From Alentia gelatinosa (taxonomy: Eukaryota; Annelida; Polychaeta; Phyllodocida; Polynoidae), in assembly GCA_950022655.1 (NCBI GenBank), contig OX465590.1, positions 44,785,718-44,849,717 on the forward strand: a stretch of 64,000 bases of DNA, written 5' to 3'. Position numbers and translations under genes: made by a program. Positions 41,491 to 52,778 of this stretch are shown here, in pieces. Below the pieces are notes generated by a model. That model was not told where the DNA came from. It saw only the letters and a program-made list of their open reading frames with translations, and ran no database searches. Each line of letters starts with the position of its first letter. Position 1 is the stretch's first letter.

Positions 41491-41795
41491 CCCTTTACAG
41501 TATTTTCTGGCATAGGTATATGATACGTATATGGAATGTGATATTGATGTGAATGCGGTGTGGATGTGGAATGTGATATTGATGTGGAATATGCATTATT
41601 ATCTTAACCTGGTATAAACATACATAGGTTTAACATTACAAACACGTTCTCAAGGGGCTTGCGTGTACGGTAACTCATACTCAACGGGTGATAAACAGAT
41701 ACATATTTCCAGGCTAAGATGAAATCAGAAACATATTCAAGTTTGGTCTAAGTCCCCATTCACCATCTTGTTTGGAGTATATATATCGCTTCGTT
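41491..41795. other. Intergenic, no gene
   Basis: Short GGAATGTGATATTGATGTG repeats near 41535-41585. No gene. Confidence 0.35.
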
Positions 41796-42135
41796 CATAT
41801 TACTGCATGCTCTAAACTCGATGGCGAACGAGGGCACAGACTAAAGAAGAAAGCAACAAGTTCTGGTAAAAGTCGTCGTTCTCCACGAGTTTGATGCGGA
41901 GTGATATGAACGAGGCGACAGCCGAGTGAATATCACATAGCATTCAAACGAGTTGGAGAATGACTTCTTTGACCATAACGAGTTGCTTTCTGTATTCATC
42001 TAACCCCTGTACACACTAAAAGAATGGACAACACACAGGATATAGACCATGGAGAACGGACTGCAATACTTGTAGGGGCATGAAGAACGGGTTCCCAATG
42101 TTACGCCTATGGACATTTATTCCAGGGGTGAGATA
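41796..42135. mobile_element. Composite hairpin element (TTATCYYACCCC family)
   Basis: The hairpin has GAGTGATATGAACGAGGCGA, CAGCCGAGTGAATATCACAT at its centre and arms with AAGTCGTCGTTCTCC and GGAGAATGACTTC. The module ends CCAGGGGTGAGATAAC and holds CAATGTTACGCCTATGG. The 57390-57680 element is its relative. Confidence 0.7.
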
Positions 42136-42855
42136 ACAAACACTCATCAATTTCTTTATTAATCTGCATCAAGGAGTACATCATGACTGTTCCGTTTAAG
42201 GCATGTCTTTTGAATATAATTGTACGAGAGAATTTTTAAAACTTGTTAACTTTGAGAAATAATACTCCATATTTGTATCGTACATTTACATTATCTCACT
42301 ATTTTCATTTACATCACTAAAATTATTTAGTCTTACACCATAATAACCTAATATATCTTCTTTGATTAAATCTCTTTCATCTGGGTATATTATTCCTTGT
42401 ATTTCATGTTTCATGCATTACATATAACCTTATAATGTCTTTGATGTAATAGTAAATTCCTGCCTGTTTCACAAAGAAAATCCTCAGATTCTGCTGAGAA
42501 TTGCGAGGGGAAATGTTTATGGGAAATGCACCACTGCTGTTTTTTGATTTTGGAACATTAGGACAGGCCATTTTGTACCTTTGAAGTCTTTTTGAATTGT
42601 ATATTTAATCTCTACATGTTGTTAAAAGACTGCTACAGCTAATGTTAAATACAACACATGGTTTATTCGATTATCTCATATGCAGTAATGCAATATGATG
42701 GAGGAAACGCGTCAAACCTGACTGTGAGACAAATTTATCTGGAAAATAGCTGTTAACATGGACATAGTGTAAAGCCTAGAGGCATAGACTAGAAAGGGGT
42801 AGACCTTAGAAAAGGACTAAGAACTCAAACACAGATGTACTATACAGAAACTGGC
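42136..42855. other. Intergenic, no gene
   Basis: AT-rich with no recognised feature. Confidence 0.35.
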
Positions 42856-42856
42856 T

Positions 42857-42970
42857 TACTGTCTTCGTACGTCAAAATTACGCGGTAAAATTATTGATCA
42901 CATACATCCCGATGCCATAGGCAGAGGTGATCAATAATTTTAGCAAGTATTTTGACGTACGAAGACTGTC
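42857..42970. mobile_element. Small hairpin element
   Basis: GTCTTCGTACGTCAAAATTA and GGTAAAATTATTGATCAC pair with GTGATCAATAATTTTAGC and ATTTTGACGTACGAAGAC. The loop is about 25 bases. Confidence 0.8.
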
Positions 42971-42984
42971 AGGGTGTTTTCGTA

Positions 42985-43130
42985 TTATTATATACCTAAA
43001 ACTGGCGACATTTTACCTAGTCACGTTATCACATACGTCACAGTGTGGCGTATGCCCATCAATACGCCATGGGTAGGAGCGGGTAGTATACCTAGTTCAT
43101 ACAGCCACAGGTATATAATAATATGAATTA
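42985..43130. mobile_element. Small hairpin element with ATTATTATATACCT ends
   Basis: ATTATTATATACCT pairs with AGGTATATAATAATA. The inside holds CACAGTGTGGCGTATGCCCA and a near-repeat ATACGCCATGGG. Confidence 0.7.
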
Positions 43131-44484
43131 CTATGACTCAAGAACTTAACTGATTTATTTTGACAGATTGTTCAGGTTAAATACAAACAGCAGGTGGCAT
43201 CTTGCTACAGGGTAAGCTTGTGAACTCTGTGCTGGGATTGGCTGTTGAAGCACCAGCCAATCAGGACTGACCAGTCTCGTTCTGGACTGTCACACATGCC
43301 AGGAGGGCCGCTCATGTCACTCACAACTCTGGTGTCAGTGCCATGTCGGAGCACCCTGTCCCCATGTGGCCAGACTGGGAACTAGAGTGAGCGATAATGA
43401 AGGTAAACATGGATTTCACGACATGGCTGCATCGATATCAAGACAGGGAGCAGCTTCTATTAAATGGCGACTGTCTTAAAGCTGCTACAAAATTGTGACT
43501 GTCTTTTCGTACTTTTAAATACAGGGCAATTTAGACGACTTAATCTTTTCGCATAGAAACCAATAATTGATAACGATAGGGATGTATAGACTGAACTTTT
43601 ACAACATGATTAATGTAGGCATCACCCCACTAAGGGCGCATACTGTCCCAATATAATAATTAATCTTTATAAGAAATTGGCATTAGATTTTAACAAAATT
43701 GGATATTTTGTGGAAAACAAGAAACGATTAATGAGTACATAAAGAGATGAATTTGAAGTTCCACCAGAAAATTACGCCCTTTCACCCTAATGCTTTTTTT
43801 CACAATTTTCGGCATGTTTTGGATTACATCTTGGGGATGTCTCTTCAGTAACGACAATCGTAGGTAACGATAGTCTAAGATCGCCCATCAAATCTACGAC
43901 AATTTTGTACGACAAAAGATGGCAGGTGTTCTATAGACACTGTCATAGCGCGCCACAGGAGATCGGCACCAAAAGAGTCATTCTCAAAGATTATATTAGA
44001 AAAGCGTAGAAGTTGGCATGGTGTTTTTCAGTTATGACAATCATTATAAGCGATGCTTACAGAGTGGGGGAGCAATGCAGTAGTTCATGCAAATGCAGCT
44101 AAGTAGAACTCTACTTTTGTCAACTAAAATATGATGGTTTTGGAAAATATTTCACACAGTCGAAATACCCATAATTATGAAATTTACTATATAGGTACGC
44201 CATATATATGTCGAATCCACTTCTGAAATTAATTTGAATGAATTTTAGCATCTGAAAAAATTGAGTTACACCGAACCACTACACCTGTACAATATGTTGG
44301 CTGCAACAATTTTGACTACAATATCACCTATATTACGATTATCAGTACTGTGGCACACCTTAAACCACTCTATGTATCGTATCCGACGATCGTCGGCCAA
44401 TCCTCTACGATCGTAGGTCTATAGGACACGGACGCCTCGAATCGGTCGTTATTAGTTTTCACTGGAAAACACCCTGCACAGCTA
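43131..44484. other. Intergenic, no gene
   Basis: CGATCGTAGG and CTACGATCGTAGG motifs occur near 43855 and 44405 and may be ends of a degraded fold-back. No gene is supported. Confidence 0.35.
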
Positions 44485-44508
44485 CACAATACTGGGGGAC
44501 TATCGTCT

Positions 44509-44995
44509 GTTGTTTGTTTGTGTAGTTTATCGTCCAATATGTTCTATCAGACTTACTTTGGGTTTAACAGAATCTATGTGATGAATTTAGGTAGAAATCT
44601 CACCCCTACATATTTACTGAGGTAAGAGTTCTTTTACTTTTCACCCCACTTAGACATGGTTTGAGAAGGATTGGCCTTTGATTAAGCAGTAAATCTACCA
44701 CTGCTGGGGATGAAGGAGAAAGGTGGCTGTACACCACACCACATAGACATTATGAGAAGGACTGGCCTTTGATATAGCAGTAAATCTACCACTGCTGGGG
44801 ATGAAGGAGAAAGGTGGCTGCACACCACACCACATAGACATGGTATGAGAAGGACGGGCCTTTGATATTGCAGTAAGTCTACCACTGCTGGGGATGAAGG
44901 AGAAAGGTGGCTGCACACCACACCACATAGACATGGTATGAGTAGGATTGGTCTTTGATATAGCAGTAAATCTACCACTGCTGGGGGTGAAGGAG
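44509..44995 (-). mobile_element. SINE copy 5 on the - strand, about three to four units, head missing
   Basis: Read on the - strand: body units with CAGTGGTAGATTTACTGC and CATGTCTATGTGGTG, then the tail (TACATAGATTCTGTT-like and TTTGGACG-related sequence). Both the CCAAT and TAGACAT blocks match the other copies. Confidence 0.85.
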
Positions 44996-45119
44996 GCTAT
45001 CGTGTGTCAAATAGAGCTATATGATACTGAGAGACTATCAAATGTCAAAGAGAGCTACAAAATACTGAGGGACCATCGTATGTCGAATAGAGCTATACAA
45101 TACTGAGGGATTATCATAT

Positions 45120-45603
45120 GTTTGTTTGTTTGGGTAGTTAAGAGTCCAATTTGTTTAATTAGACTTACTTTGGGTTTGACTGAATCTGTGAGATGAATGT
45201 CAGTAGAAATCTCACCCCTTTACATTTACCGAGGTGAGAGTTCTTTTACTTCCCACACCACATAGACATGCTATGAGAAGGATAGGCCTTTGATATAGCT
45301 GTAAACCTACCACTGCTGGAGTGAAGGAGAAATGTGACTGTACACCACACCACATAGACATGGTATGAGAAGGATTGGCTTTTGATATAACAGTAAATCT
45401 ACCACTGCTGGGATGAACGAAAAAAGTGGTTGTACACCACATAGACATGGTATGAGAAGGACTATTCTTTGATATAGCAGTAAGTCTAACACTGCTGGGG
45501 GTGAAGGAAAAAGGTGGCTGTACACCACACCGCATAGACATGGTATGAGAAGGATTGGCCTTTGATATTGCAGTAAGTTTACTACTGCTAGGGATGAAGG
45601 AGA
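45120..45603 (-). mobile_element. SINE copy 6 on the - strand, about four units, head missing
   Basis: The tail reads AGTAAGTCTAATTAAACAAA on the - strand, then a TTAACTACCCAAACAAAC end. Body units repeat GGTAGATTTACTG every 85-92 bp. Confidence 0.85.
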
Positions 45604-45725
45604 CGTTGTATGTCAAATAGGGCTATACAATACTGAGGGACAATTGTATGTTATATAGAGCTAAACAATACTGAGGCACTATCGTATGTCAAATGGAGCC
45701 AAACAATACTGAAGGACTATCGTAT

Positions 45726-46059
45726 GTCCTGTGTCTTCAATGCACTTTGCAGTGGGAGCCCGCCTTCCGTCTTTCACATCAATGCGTGCACTATCCTCTA
45801 AGGTCATATCAGTCTCACGTCCATGTCGATTTTACTCTGCACCTCTCACATCGCCATGCCCTATAAAACATTATTCTAGAGCAGCTTTCATTAGGAATCA
45901 TCAAAAACCCGCAGTCAGTGGAGAGATGTTTACCCGATGACAATCCATCACCTGAAATAGCTGCCCAGATGACAGTCTCTCAAAGCCATCGGTGATTGAT
46001 CGCTCTTTGGTTTCGCTGATATTCAAGTCAGGTTTAGACTCGGTGTGATTTGGTGAGTT
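45726..46059. other. Intergenic, no gene
   Basis: A 69-codon open frame at 45731-45940 shows no domain. Nothing else is seen. Confidence 0.35.
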
Positions 46060-47290
46060 TAGACTCAGCAGGCGTTTACACTGGAGGAGTAGATATGTGG
46101 TGACTGTAGATTGTTTGGATAATAGACGTCAGGTGGTTCTCAGACCCGGTGTTTACACTAGATGGCTAAAAACGTGACGACTGTAAATCGTCTAGTCAAT
46201 AGTCGTCAGGTGGTGCCCTAACCTTGTGTTTAAGCTAGACGACTAAATATGTGGTGACTGTAGATTGTTTGGCTAATAGTCGTCAGGTGGTTCTCTGACC
46301 CGGTGTTTACACTAGAAGGCTAAATATGTGGCGACTGTAGATCATCTAGCCAATAGTTGTCAGGTGGTGCCCTAACCTTGTGTTTACGCTAGATGGCTAA
46401 AAACGTGATGACTGGAAAACGTCTAGTCAATAGTCGTCAGGTGGTGCCTTAACCTTGTGTTTACACTAGACGACTAAATACGTGACGACTGTAGATTGTT
46501 TGGCTAATAGTCATCAGGTGGTTCTCTAACCCGACGTTTACACTAGAAGGCTAAATATGTGGCGACTGTAGATCGTCTAGCCAATAGTTGTCAGGTGGTG
46601 CCATAACTCGGCGTTTAAACTAGACGCCTAAAAATGTGACGACTGTAGATTGTTTGGCTAATAGTCGTCAGGTGGTGCCCTGACCCGGCGTTTACACTAG
46701 ACAACTAAAATCATGACGACTGTAGATCATCTGGCCAATAGTCATCAGGTGATGTCTTACCCGGTGTTTATACTAGACAACTAAAAACGTGACGACTGTA
46801 GATCGTCAAGCCAATAGTCGTCAGGTGGTGCCCTAACCCGTTGTTTACATTAGACAGCTAAGTATGTGGCGACTGTAGATCGTCTTGGATTGGAACTTTC
46901 ATGTCGGCACTTGTCATAGCCTTGTCATGGTTGGTGGACGCCCCCTTTAGGGGTATACCACATGGACAGTCACTACTCAGCATTTACACTAGATGACTAA
47001 GAATGTGATGACTGTAGATCGTCAAGTCAGTAGTCGTCAGGTGGTTCTCTAACCTGGTGTTTACACTAGACGACTAAGTATGTGGCGACTGTAGATCGTC
47101 AAGCCAATAGTTGTCAGCTAGTGCCCTAACTCAGCATTTACCCTAACCTGGTGTTTACACTAGACAACTAAATATGTGATGACTGTAGATGACTGTCAAG
47201 CCAATAGTCATCAGGTGGTGCTCGATTTCGGGATGTCCACCGGGAAAGCTTTCTACCTCAGAATGTCCTCGAGCGTTTACACTGACGACT
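46060..47290. repeat. About 77-bp tandem array
   Basis: About 15 units contain GTTTACACTAGACGACTAAA, GTGACGACTGTAGATCGTCT and GCCAATAGTCGTCAGGTGG. GACGACT and AGTCGTC inside each unit are inverted, so a short hairpin is possible. A gap near 46890-46970 has unrelated sequence. Confidence 0.9.
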
Positions 47291-48187
47291 AAATTTTACA
47301 GAATCACTGCCTTTCTAGACAACTAATTCAAGGTGGCTAGAATTAGTCGCGGGCGTCAGGAAAATGCGCACAAGAATAGTTAAACCTATACTTCAACTCA
47401 AGATAGATCTTCATTTAGTGGCTCAGTTTCGTTGGCGATGGAAATCGGTTTACCAATATTCCAGTCACAGCTCAGCTCAAAAATATGTTTCCTACTAAAT
47501 ACATTCTCCACTTACTTTATTTTAGCTGGATTACCACAAAAAACATTCATTATTAGTCGGCAACAGGACCTGCTACGATGCTACATCTATGCAGTGCTTC
47601 GTGGAGTTTTGATGTGTTTGGCACCAAAATATCACGTGATAGATGGGAAATCCCGATAATGACGTCTGAGCGAATACGGTCTATGCACGACGGATGATGC
47701 CATATAACATCAACTGTGCTGTGGTGGGTGATGCCATATGGCAACAACTGTTCTGGGGCGGGTGATGCCATATGGCATCATTTTCCCTAAATTTCAAAAA
47801 TTTCATTTTTGTAAAAAAAAAATTGTAAAAAATATTGGATATTTAATCATGAAATTTGCACAGAATATAGATGCAACACCCAACTTGTGATTTTGGATGA
47901 AATGTACAATAAGAGTAAACTATAGTCCTAAACTATAGAACTATCACAATAGGCCTGAGACTTCCTACCCCCTGGCGGTACAAATTAGTACTAGTACTCG
48001 CCCTAAAAGGCTGCATACCACCTCCCAGAACCGTCACCTTTGGCAGATCAAGTCCATGTGGTTGAAAACTGGAAGGAATTCTATTTTTTTCATAAGAGAG
48101 CTGAACTCTGTTTACTTATCCAGAAAAAAGCAGGTACATAGTCAAAGTAGTAACTTGTTGTTTATAAAAAGTAAATCTTGAAAGATA
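47291..48187. other. Intergenic, short tandem block only
   Basis: Three units of GGTGATGCCATATGGCAAC lie at 47690-47785. No gene. Confidence 0.4.
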
Positions 48188-48512
48188 GACCCACTGCAGA
48201 TCCTTTTCTTCGACCCTAGCAGTGGTAGATTTACTGCTATATCAAAGGCCAATCCTTCTTATACCATGTCTATGTCGTGTGGTGTACAGTCACCTTTCTC
48301 CTTCATCCCAAGCAGTGGTAGATTTACTGCTATATCAAAAGCCAATCCTTCTCATACCATGTCTATGTGGTGTGGGAAGTAAACGAACTCTCACCTCGTT
48401 AAATGTGTAGGGGTGGGATTTCTACCTACATTCATCTCATAGATTTGGTCAAACCCAAAGAAAGTCTAATTGAACAAATTGAACGTTAAACTACCCAAAC
48501 AAAGAAACAAAA
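48188..48512 (+). mobile_element. SINE copy 7, two body units, head truncated
   Basis: It begins at the head end (CCCACTGCAG) and has two 92-bp body units. The tail reads ATTCATCTCATAGATTTGG, AATTGAACGTTAAACTACCC and CAAACAAAG. Confidence 0.85.
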
Positions 48513-48519
48513 TACATTA

Positions 48520-48715
48520 AACGCTCTTTTCCATTGGCCGACAAATATGGTGTAGATTTTCCGTTTTCCCCTAATATCCTATTTACATTTTACGTCAGCA
48601 GTGCTAAGGTCCGTCGGTGGTTCCTGACTGTATATCGGTAATGGCCAATGGAAATAGGCTATTAGGAGAACACGGAAAATCTACACAGTGTTTGTCGACC
48701 AATGGAGACGGGCCT
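48520..48715. mobile_element. Hairpin MITE of about 190 bp
   Basis: TCCATTGGCCGACAAATATG and TGTAGATTTTCCGTTTTCC pair with GGAAAATCTACACAG and TTGTCGACCAATGGA. A GGCCGACGAAAACGGCATAG fragment near 57080 is related. Confidence 0.75.
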
Positions 48716-49211
48716 TATGGGGTACAGTAGCAGGGATCAAGCTTTGGCTCTCCCTGGTAAGCTTTATGTGCAACATGCTGTGAGTTGAATAAACTATTGT
48801 TGATTCGTACTTGTGTGTTGTTGTCTTGGTGTGAGTTGGAATCCTGGTTATCCAGCTCTTCCGACCTTGAACTGTCCTGTGGTTCGGCAAGTCACACGGA
48901 AGCTATTAACCAAAGTTGGGTTAGCTTGATCATTTTGGCCAAGTAACTAAACTAGCCTGGCAACTACGACCAATACCCGTGTTGGTATAAGTTGATTTAA
49001 TAACCACCTAATATGGAGTCTCCATAGGAATAGCATTGGGTCTGAGTATTTAGCTACCAGGAGATTACTGAGGCCCGTAAACTCCTGCAGGAGATTACTG
49101 GAAATAGTTCCCCAAACAACATCGGACGCCTAGCGAGCGCAGCGCGAACTATTACCCCGCACGCCACCTATCGGGAAATAGGCGAACATCACGGAAAAAC
49201 ACGATGGAGTC
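48716..49211. other. Intergenic, no gene
   Basis: Positions 49090-49200 are slightly GC-rich (GACGCCTAGCGAGCGCAGCG), without coding evidence. The first TSD copy GAGTC lies at 49207-49211. Confidence 0.4.
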
Positions 49212-49374
49212 TTTAGTATTTGCTCAGTAATAAAGAAAAACAATACATAGATATTTAGAACACAACCTCGCTTGTCGCATCCGGTTCCAGAACCCCCCTG
49301 CGCGGCGCTTTATTCCTCCACTACCGCTCTACAACTTTCTCTCGCTCCATCCGCCGCAGCATCAATACACCACA
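49212..49374 (-). repeat. 3' LTR of Gypsy element 2
   Basis: It differs from the 5' LTR at five of 163 positions. Its outer border is fixed by the GAGTC target duplication. Confidence 0.93.
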
Positions 49375-49386
49375 TTCCTCCCTTCT
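49375..49386 (-). other. Polypurine tract of Gypsy element 2
   Basis: AGAAGGGAGGAA on the - strand directly precedes the 3' LTR. Confidence 0.75.
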
Positions 49387-49428
49387 ATTTACCTTTTACT
49401 AGATACAAACAGTTAATACAATCAAGTA

Positions 49429-52400
49429 TCAAATTGACAGTTTAATGGGAGCGCACACCACTCTCCCTGACCTTGTAGTTGTCACAGTAGCAGTCTTTGT
49501 GGGAGTAGATTTATGTGTCCTTAGGCTTTGCCTTGGAGACCTAATAGTTACTTTGTTAGGAGTCTCTACTGAAGTAGGCTCAGTGTCCATGTCTGGTAGT
49601 ATAAAATTTCCATCACTGGGAGGTGTATTTACAAATGGCTCAATAACAGGAGGAGCCACTGGAGGTTCAGTGGGAGCACACACAGCTGTTACCTGGTCAT
49701 CTTTTTCCAGTGTCTCTGTAGCTTTGGCTACCGTGTCGTCAGGTATAATATGATCAATATGTACAGAACGTTCTTTACCATTTACAGTTCTTACTACATA
49801 GGACCTTGGTCCCTCAATGTGTGTAATTACAGCTTGTAACCACTTTTCTTTTCCCCCTCTTAAATTAAGGATTCTCACTTTTTGGAAAAGATGAAATTTA
49901 CGATCTCTAGGGTGAGCCCCGTCTTTAAACTTTTTACTTGCCTCCTGGCGTTCTTCTACACTGCCTTGTAGAGATGGTTTTACAAAACTTAGTCTCGTCT
50001 TAGGTACACGCTTAAGAAACAATTCAGCAGGTGTTTTGCCTGTCGTACTGTGAGGTATATTTCGATACCTTAACAACAAGTCAGAGACTTTATCAACAGT
50101 ACTACCTGAAACACTAGACTTTAGATACATTCTTTTAAAAGTCTGAACATGCTTTTCTGCTAAACCATTGCTAGCCGGATGATAGGGCGGACACAGTCTA
50201 TGTCTGATACCATTCTTAGACAGAAAATGTTTGAATTTTTCTGAGATAAACTGAGGACCATTATCGCTTACAAGCTTATCTGGAAGTCCATATCTACCAA
50301 AAATAGTGTTCAGTACACTGATTGTGGCTTCTGCAGTAGTTGAATCCATAGGTACAACTTCTAACCATTTAGAGTAGCTGTCTACCAACAGGAAAAATTG
50401 TTGACCTTTAATCTCCAAAAAATCAACATGAACTCTTTGCCATGGTCTAGTGGCCCAGGGCCATAATAACAAAGGAGTAGTTTTAGGAACCTGAAAAGTT
50501 GTGATACAGGCACTACAACCCTTTACATAATCCTCAATGTCTGAATCCAAGTACGGCCACCATACATAAGATCTTGCCAACGCCTTCATTCTACACATAC
50601 CAGGGTGGCTAAAATGTAACTCTTCAAGAATTTCTTTTCTGAATTTTTCAGGAACAATAACTCTTCTGCCCCATAACAGGCAACCATCTTCAATGGATAA
50701 CTCTTCGCGTCTACTCCAATAAGGTTGAACCGACTCATCTTTACACTCTCTGGACCAACCATTTAAAGTATACTCATAAACTTTACTGAGAACTGGGTCC
50801 TTCTGAACATATTTCGCTATCTGTTTTGCAGTAACAGGCAAAGAGTCTACGTGTGTATGAAAAATATAATTTTCATCGATGTCTATACAAGCCCTCTGTT
50901 CTACCGGTAGTCTACTCAACAAATCAGCATTTGCATTTTCACCTGATGATCTATACCGAATATTGTACTGATATCGGGTTAATGTTAGCACCCATCTGGT
51001 CATTCTAGCTGCTACTAATGAAGGAATACCTGTCTTAGGCCCAAAAATTCTGGTTAATGGCTGATGATCTGTTATGAGCGTAAAAGGCTTACCATAAAGA
51101 TACAAGTGAAACTTCTTTATCCCAAAAATAATGGCTAAACCTTCCTTTTCAATTTGGGCATAAATCTTTTCAGCCGAACTCAAAGTCCTAGAGGCATAAG
51201 CAATGGGTCTTTCTGAACCGTCCTCCATCCTGTGACTCAAAACAGCACCAAGGCCATAAGGGCTAGCATCTACACTTAATATAACCTCTTTCTTTGGATC
51301 AAAATGAACAAATACTCGTTTTCCCATTAATTCTTCCTTAGCCCTACAAAAGGCCTGTTTGCAATCTTCTGACCACACAAAATCGATGTTATCTTTTAAC
51401 AAGTCGTACAGTGGTTTCATTTTTGTAGCTAGATCTGGTATAAATTTACCATAGAAATTTACCATTCCTAAGAATGACTTTACTTCTGTAACATTTGTAG
51501 GTGTGGGCACCTCACTTATCGCTGCTACTTTTGACTCAATGGGTCTAACACCATCCTTACACACCGTGTGCCCTAGATATCTCAACTCATGTCTAAAAAA
51601 CTGACATTTTGCTTCATTCAAGCGAACATTGTGTTTTTTGAACCTTTCAAAAACTTGACACAACACTTTGACATGATCTTCCTCAGAACGTGTGGCTATC
51701 AAAACATCATCAACATAACAAAAAACATTATCTATCCCAGATAAGATTTTGTCCATAGTCGCCTGAAAAATAGATGGCGCGGTCTTGATACCAAAGCACA
51801 ACCGTTTTGAGCTCAGAAGCCCCTTGTGGTTATTTAGCGTTAACAGTTTAGACGAATCTTCATCCAAGAGTAACTGATTAAAAGCTCCTGCTAGGTCTTA
51901 CACTGAAAAAACCTTGGGCTGGTTACCCCCATCAGAAAGTTTTGCTAAAATTTCTTGAACATTTGGTAGTTTGTACCCATCATCTTCCAACAACTCATTT
52001 ATCTTCTTATAATCACCGCATACCCTTACTGACCCTTTTGTCTGTTTAGGCACATGTACAGCGGGTGAGGCCCACTCACTATAAGTGACAGGATAAAAAA
52101 TATCTGAACCTATAAGCCGCTCATACTCTTTCTCAACATCTTTTGACGATGCATATGGTACTGGTCTTGCCTTTTGGTAAACCGGTTTGGCACCTTCTTT
52201 AAGTTTTAGACTGGCTCGAAAACCATTTATGCCTGTGTCTTTATGAGAAAACAATCCCTTATGTTCCTCTATAAGTTTTACAAAACTTTTGGGATAAACA
52301 TTTGTCCCTTTACCCTGAGCCTTGTGGGTTTTCTCCTCTACCCTGAAAATGTTCTTCCAATTAAGTTGGATTTTCGTCAACCAGTCTCTACCGAAAAGTG

Positions 52401-52772
52401 AAGGCTTGTCTCCCTTTACAACTAGTATTTCCAAATACTGACTGTCTCCATCTTTGTACCGTACTGGTACCATGATACTGCCTAGAACTGGAACCTTATC
52501 ACCAGTGTAGCTTTTACATTAGATCTGCACAACTTGTAACGAGACAACTTATTGCGATAGACCTTTTCTCCAATAGTAGAAAGGGAGGCACCCGTGTCTA
52601 ACTCCATCCTGATAGGCTCACTACCTATACAAACTCTAACTGTGTATGGCTTTACTTTTTTTCTAATAGTAGTTGTGTAAATTTCAAATACTGGATCCTC
52701 ACACACTTTGGAATTTGCCTTACCACCTTTCACCACTTTTTCTGGTGCTACCTCTGCACCAACTTGGCCTAG
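49429..52772 (-). pseudogene. pol: Protease-RT-RNase H-integrase (pol) of Gypsy element 2, two breaks
   Basis: On the - strand the frame continues from gag: protease with LDTGAS near 52590. A one-base frameshift lies near 52512-52515 in an A-run, after which the frame resumes as VPVRYKDGDSQYLEIL. A TAA at 51898-51900 falls just before the RT motif-A Asp (DLAGAFNQL). RT then has CYVDDVLIA (YVDD intact), RNase H has SVDASPYGLGAVLS, and integrase has HFSHPGM and CSAC zinc residues, with catalytic D (VHVDFLE), D (SDNGPQF) and E (GLAEKHVQ). The C-terminal domain contains FQKVRILNLRGGKEKWLQA. It ends TAA at 49429. Domain order and motifs are standard Gypsy. The breaks make it inactive as read, and no repaired form is proposed. 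Confidence 0.92.
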
Positions 52773-52778
52773 TCATTC
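52766..52778 (-). promoter_or_regulatory. Likely gag-pol stop-codon readthrough site, UGA CUAG
   Basis: On the - strand the gag end reads GAA TGA CTA GGC CAA. The frame remains open afterwards into protease. UGA followed by CUAG is an established leaky-stop context. Readthrough in this element is inferred, not shown. Confidence 0.65.

Larger units (their letters stand above)
44485..45725. repeat. 38-bp array interrupted by two SINE arrays
   Basis: Units of CTATACAATACTGAGGG and ACTATCGTATGTCAAATAGAG lie at 44485-44508, 45000-45120 and 45605-45725, flanking two SINE copies in the same orientation. The SINE is likely part of the larger repeated block. Confidence 0.75.

Noticed and set aside
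46060..47290. CRISPR array
   Set aside because: The units are contiguous tandem repeats with no unique spacers, no cas genes are present and the genome is eukaryotic. The same reasoning excludes the other arrays.
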